Below are positions 60,748 through 64,000 of a stretch of DNA of 64,000 nucleotides, in pieces (position 1 is the first letter of the stretch; the number at the start of each line of letters is the position of its first letter). The translations under genes and the position numbers were made by a program. A model generated the notes under the pieces. That model was not told the origin of the DNA, ran no database searches, and saw only the letters and a list, made by a program, of their open reading frames with translations. The stretch covers positions 4,340,001 to 4,404,000 of the forward strand of contig AP012044.1 of NCBI GenBank assembly GCA_000283575.1, given 5' to 3'. The DNA comes from Oscillibacter valericigenes Sjm18-20. GTDB taxonomy: Bacteria; Bacillota; Clostridia; Oscillospirales; Oscillospiraceae.

Positions 60748-61635
60748 ATGAAATTCTTGCAAAAACTGATACGCTTGACGGCGCTGATCCTGACGCTGAC
60801 CACTTTACTGGCCGTCCCCGCCCTTGCGGACAGCGGACCAAAGCCCCAATTGATTGTCCGGGTGGAAAACGGTCCGGAGGAGCCCTACTATTTGGACTTG
60901 CTGGAGGAGGGCGACCCGGACCCAAAGTATCTGGACTACTGCCTGGATTGGAACTACCATGAGGAAGAACGTGCCGCGCTGGACCCGGAGCTGCTGCAAT
61001 CGCTGCGGGACGCCGTTCCGGAGGGGTGGGACGCCTGTGTTGCTCAGGGAAACCAGGGAAGACCCATCTATGGAAATCTGACCGGAACCGGCGGCATCCA
61101 CAAATTCAGCTATGTGGGTGTGCCGGAGACCTATCGGGTGATCGTAGTCACCAAAAGCGGCGAAACTTGGGTCTCGGAGCCCCTGACCCGTCATGCCCTT
61201 CAGTGCTCCGCCAAAGTGGACTGGGCGGAAAAGACGATCTCCACACCCCCGGTCTGGATGGAATACGTATTGCAGTTTTTTGCCACCTGTGTTCCTACGT
61301 TGGTGATTGAAGGGCTGATACTTCTATTGTTTGGTTACAAATGGCGGACCAGCTGGAAACCGTTTCTCACCATCAATCTCGTCACGCAGGGGGCGCTGGC
61401 TCTGTACTACAGTGTAAATATCGTCCAACATGGGTTCAACTTCTGGCTTCTCTTTTTATTTGTTCCATCGGAGATTGTTATCGCCGTGGCGGAAGCCCTC
61501 TTGTACCGCCGGTTTCTCACGGGGCGCGGCAAAGCTCGTGCCGTGGTCTACGGGCTGACGGCCAATGCCGCCAGCGCCATTTTGGGTCTCTTTCTAGCGG
61601 GACCGGTGTGGCAGTTCGTGGTATCCAATTCTTAA
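60748..61635 (+). CDS. Hypothetical secreted-then-membrane protein, 295 residues
   Basis: A protein with a clear signal peptide (cleavage expected after ALA at residue 27), an extracellular domain (about 28-165) that is acidic and rich in Tyr and Pro, and about four C-terminal transmembrane helices (for example FFATCVPTLVIEGLILLLFG, then FLFVPSEIVIAVAEALLY). No family is recognised. The ATG at 60748 has AAAGGAGG upstream. It lies between the GH3 lipoprotein and the alaX-like gene; topology suggests a sensor or transport accessory. Confidence 0.8.
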   Translation: MKFLQKLIRLTALILTLTTLLAVPALADSGPKPQLIVRVENGPEEPYYLDLLEEGDPDPKYLDYCLDWNYHEEERAALDPELLQSLRDAVPEGWDACVAQGNQGRPIYGNLTGTGGIHKFSYVGVPETYRVIVVTKSGETWVSEPLTRHALQCSAKVDWAEKTISTPPVWMEYVLQFFATCVPTLVIEGLILLLFGYKWRTSWKPFLTINLVTQGALALYYSVNIVQHGFNFWLLFLFVPSEIVIAVAEALLYRRFLTGRGKARAVVYGLTANAASAILGLFLAGPVWQFVVSNS

Positions 61636-61689
61636 ATCATGACCTTAATTTTATAGTGTCGCTTCTACTGCGGAAAGGAAGTTTTCCAC

Positions 61690-62844
61690 TTGGAAACTGA
61701 AAAACTCTACTATGCCGACCCCTTTCTAAAGAATTTTACCGGAAAGGTTCTCTCCTGTGACGCGGTAAAATCCGGCTGGGCGGTCGTTCTGGACAGGACC
61801 GCCTTCTATCCCGAGGGCGGCGGGCAGCCCGCCGATCAGGGAAGTCTTGGCGGCGTGAACGTTCTGGATGTTCACGAAAAAGACGGCGTGATTTTCCACA
61901 TCTGTGAAAAACCAGTGGAAATTGGGGAAATTGTCGCCGGTATTCTCAATTGGGCCCGCAGATTCGACCATATGCAGCAGCACTCCGGCGAACATATTCT
62001 CAGCGGCATTCTCTGTGAAGCCTATTACTGTGACAACGTGGGCTTTCACATGGGTGCCGATACGGTAACGATTGACTACAACACCGACATCTCCTGGGGG
62101 CAGGCCCTAGAGGCGGAACAGCGGGCCAACGACTACATCTATGCCGATGTTCCCATTGAAATTACCTACCCCTCCCGGGAAGAATTGAAATCCATCGACT
62201 ACCGCTCCAAAAAGGAGCTAACCGAACAGATCCGCATCGTGCGCTTTCCCGGCGCGGACTGCTGTGCCTGCTGCGGGACCCATGTGCTGCGGTCCGGACA
62301 GGTGGGTCTTGTTAAAATTCTGTCCTGCCAGAAGTTCCGGGACGGCGTTCGCATGGAGATTCTCTGCGGCCGGCGGGCGTTGGATTTTCTTTCAAAAACA
62401 TGGGAGCAAAACCGTGCCGTGGGCCGGCGGCTCAGCGTGAAGTTATTTGATACCGCCGCCGCGGTAGAGCGACTGGAAGGAGAACTAAACGCCGCCAAAG
62501 TCCAGCAAACCCAACTGGAAGATCAGCTTTTTGCCTGCATCGCCGCCGAACAGGCCGGTAAAGGGAATGTAATTCTGTTCCAACCCTTTCTGCGTCCGGA
62601 CGGCGTAAGGAGGCTGGCGGACGCGGTGGGCCGGACCTGTGGGGGGCTTGCGGCGGTGTTTGCCGGAGAAGGCCGACAGTATCAGTACGCGCTCCTCCGG
62701 GCCGACGGCGAGGATATCTCACTACTGGTCAAGGAGTTGAACACGGGTCTAAAGGGCCGGGGCGGCGGGCGAAACGGCCTTGCGCAGGGGTCCGTCCAAT
62801 CAGACAAAGCGGAGATCGAGGCGTTTTTTAAACAACATTCCTAA
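61690..62844 (+). CDS. Alanyl-tRNA editing protein (AlaX-L type) with DHHA1
   Basis: A 384-residue trans-editing protein that should hydrolyse Ser-tRNA-Ala. The editing core has TAFYPEGGGQPADQG, the zinc-binding HxxxH in MQQHSGEHIL and the second metal motif CCGTHV. A coiled coil (about 235-285) leads to a DHHA1-like C-terminal domain ending GRGGGRNGLAQGS, as in AlaRS. The start is a TTG at 61690 with AAAGGAAG upstream. The synthetase alaS is not in the window. A bidirectional terminator follows. Confidence 0.92.
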   Translation: METEKLYYADPFLKNFTGKVLSCDAVKSGWAVVLDRTAFYPEGGGQPADQGSLGGVNVLDVHEKDGVIFHICEKPVEIGEIVAGILNWARRFDHMQQHSGEHILSGILCEAYYCDNVGFHMGADTVTIDYNTDISWGQALEAEQRANDYIYADVPIEITYPSREELKSIDYRSKKELTEQIRIVRFPGADCCACCGTHVLRSGQVGLVKILSCQKFRDGVRMEILCGRRALDFLSKTWEQNRAVGRRLSVKLFDTAAAVERLEGELNAAKVQQTQLEDQLFACIAAEQAGKGNVILFQPFLRPDGVRRLADAVGRTCGGLAAVFAGEGRQYQYALLRADGEDISLLVKELNTGLKGRGGGRNGLAQGSVQSDKAEIEAFFKQHS

Positions 62845-62852
62845 AAAAACAG

Positions 62853-62887
62853 AACCACCGAATGCTACATGGCATTCGGTGGTTTTT
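62853..62887. terminator. Bidirectional terminator between alaX and the sulfatase
   Basis: AACCACCGAATGC (62853-62865) pairs with GCATTCGGTGGTT (62872-62884), loop of 6 nt, with TTTTT to the right on the plus strand and, on the minus strand, CTGTTTTTTT. Confidence 0.92.
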
Positions 62888-62902
62888 CTGTTCGTAAAAG
62901 AC

Positions 62903-64000
62903 TCAGCTTCCAACCGGCTGATTCATTCTGGCGGTGGCGTAACGCTGCCCATAATAGGTGTCGTAGACAACGGCATCCCGCAGCTTTATCAGTTCCCGAT
63001 CCTCGTCGGTGAGCTTGGCGGAGGACACATTCCAATAAGGGTTTCCGTCCGCTGTGACGCAATACAGATCTGTATTCACCAGCAGCGCTTTGGAAAGCCG
63101 CTCCTGCATGGCCCAGTACCGGGTCTGCGGCATGTCCGCCTCCTTCAACACCGTAGGGCCTATTGCCGTCAGGCCGGTGTCCTGTCTGGTACCGGCGGGC
63201 TCTTTCAAGAGCGCCGGGTCGTTGGCCCAAATCAGATAATTTGTGGAGTACAGGTCCGCCACCTGATCGATGCTCCAATTGGAGCAGTCGTTGCCGTCGC
63301 AAAGGCCCAGATGGCTATAAATCGTATCGCCGTCGGTCATAAAGAGGTTCGGACGGTGATCGCCGAAGAAGACCACGATTGTGGGCTCTTCCCGTTCCAG
63401 CAGCGCGTTCGTCAGTTCGCCAAGAGCTTGATCCGCCCGGGTTAAACCCTCCAGCATCACCCGGGTAATAGCCAAGTCATCCTGATCCAATTCGTCACTG
63501 GTAATCCCAATCTGACATTTGTACCCAAATTTATCGGGATTGAATGGCTGATGGTTCTCCATGGATATACCGAACAGAAACGCTTCTTTTCCTTCGGCAT
63601 CGGCCGCGTCCAGTCGGTTCAGAAGCGCCTGAGTGAACACGTGGTCGCTGAGGTAATATCCTCCGGCGTAGGGGCTGCCCTGAATGTTCAGATTCAACGC
63701 CTGCATCTCTGCGGAAAACAGCAGATTGTCAAAACCCAGACGGGGATAAGTCGCCGTTCGGTTGTAGAGGCTGCTGTTATAGGAGTGGAGCATCTCTGTA
63801 TCATATCCCGCCGTCTTAAAAGGCGTTACAATAGAATCCAGTAAGCTGAAATCCTCATCGTCCCGGAAGCAGATATTGGTACCGGGCTCCATATCTTTTC
63901 CCGTCAAACCTGAAAAAATAGACTGCTCTATGTAGCCAGTACCATAGCCCAGGTAACTGGTGTAGAAGCGGCCGGATATGCCCTCTTTGCTCAGTCGATG
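62903..64000 (-). CDS. LTA synthase-family sulfatase, C-terminal part (runs off right edge)
   Basis: The frame is open to the window end, so 365 codons of the C-terminal part are present. It contains a sulfatase/alkaline-phosphatase-fold domain with FFGDHRPNLF, a metal-binding segment, and GISMENHQPFNPDKF, typical of lipoteichoic-acid-synthase-type phosphoglycerol transferases. The N-terminal membrane domain and the catalytic Thr lie beyond the edge, so whether it makes LTA or modifies another surface glycan cannot be said. The Gly/Tyr-rich SYLGYGTGYIE at the left of the visible part is where the catalytic region would lie. Confidence 0.88.
   Translation of the reverse strand, partial: HRLSKEGISGRFYTSYLGYGTGYIEQSIFSGLTGKDMEPGTNICFRDDEDFSLLDSIVTPFKTAGYDTEMLHSYNSSLYNRTATYPRLGFDNLLFSAEMQALNLNIQGSPYAGGYYLSDHVFTQALLNRLDAADAEGKEAFLFGISMENHQPFNPDKFGYKCQIGITSDELDQDDLAITRVMLEGLTRADQALGELTNALLEREEPTIVVFFGDHRPNLFMTDGDTIYSHLGLCDGNDCSNWSIDQVADLYSTNYLIWANDPALLKEPAGTRQDTGLTAIGPTVLKEADMPQTRYWAMQERLSKALLVNTDLYCVTADGNPYWNVSSAKLTDEDRELIKLRDAVVYDTYYGQRYATARMNQPVGS

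Noticed and set aside
1..64000. CRISPR arrays, insertion sequences, prophage, integrases, toxin-antitoxin or restriction genes
   Set aside because: None seen. No regularly spaced repeats or transposase motifs, and the DnaC-like gene has its chromosomal partner dnaD beside it.

Overview
The window is chromosomal DNA of a GC-rich, Gram-positive anaerobe of the class Clostridia, most likely an Oscillospiraceae-type gut bacterium (Oscillibacter, Flavonifractor or similar). The evidence is two T-box leaders, a DnaC/DnaD primosome pair, DUF1836 and VanW proteins, a parABS locus with exact parS sites, and four tandem Csp-like subtilases. Genus is inference only. I saw no rRNA, tRNA, insertion sequence, prophage or CRISPR array; this reads as core chromosome with a few lineage-specific insertions.

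Layout. 1-5170 (minus strand): miaB, a metallo-beta-lactamase-fold hydrolase, mutS and the start of a membrane protein. 5400-8105 (plus): lspA, rluD and a membrane GGDEF protein. 8161-12057 (minus): ileS preceded by a small zinc-ribbon gene and an Ile T-box, then two very small ORFs. 12163-16217 (minus): a YtrA-like GntR regulator, an ABC ATPase, a large permease and an amidase, with a clear promoter and operator. 16450-24460 (plus): rpsO, pnp, mnmE, a DUF1836 gene, degV, prmA and a bile-acid:sodium-symporter-family transporter. 24700-31951 (plus): a small aromatic protein and four subtilases. 32232-34965 (plus): a Noc-like ParB and a VanW/G5 protein. 35171-39136 (minus): a GyrI-like/zinc-ribbon protein, a WYL regulator, a small membrane protein, a DnaC-like loader and DnaD. 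39364-46558 (plus): zapA, a U32 peptidase, dut, maf, mreC, mreD and PBP2. 46705-50647: a GH13 glucosidase, two parS sites, parA and parB. 50661-55225: a coiled-coil membrane protein, serS, mscL, rsmG, a MinD-like ATPase and a methylglyoxal-synthase-like protein. 55255-62844: T-box, hisS, a hypothetical gene, aspS, a GH3 lipoprotein, a hypothetical membrane protein and an AlaX editing protein. The right edge cuts an LTA-synthase-type sulfatase.

How the genes work together. Several modules concern growth and division: chromosome segregation (parABS, Noc), cell shape (mreCD-PBP2, zapA), wall turnover (amidase, NagZ-like GH3), replication restart (DnaC/DnaD) and translation (four aminoacyl-tRNA synthetases, tRNA and rRNA modification, S15-PNPase). 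mnmE, noc, parAB and rsmG, which lie together near oriC in many Firmicutes, are present but scattered over about 34 kb, so the window is probably origin-proximal and rearranged.

Most unusual signals: a parS site inside a 40-bp perfect palindrome that also resembles a terminator; a sodium-pump-type IIGGADGPT motif at the C-terminus of an ABC permease; a methylglyoxal-synthase homologue that has lost its catalytic Asp, paired with a MinD-like ATPase; and four tandem Csp-like subtilases that all keep the catalytic triad.
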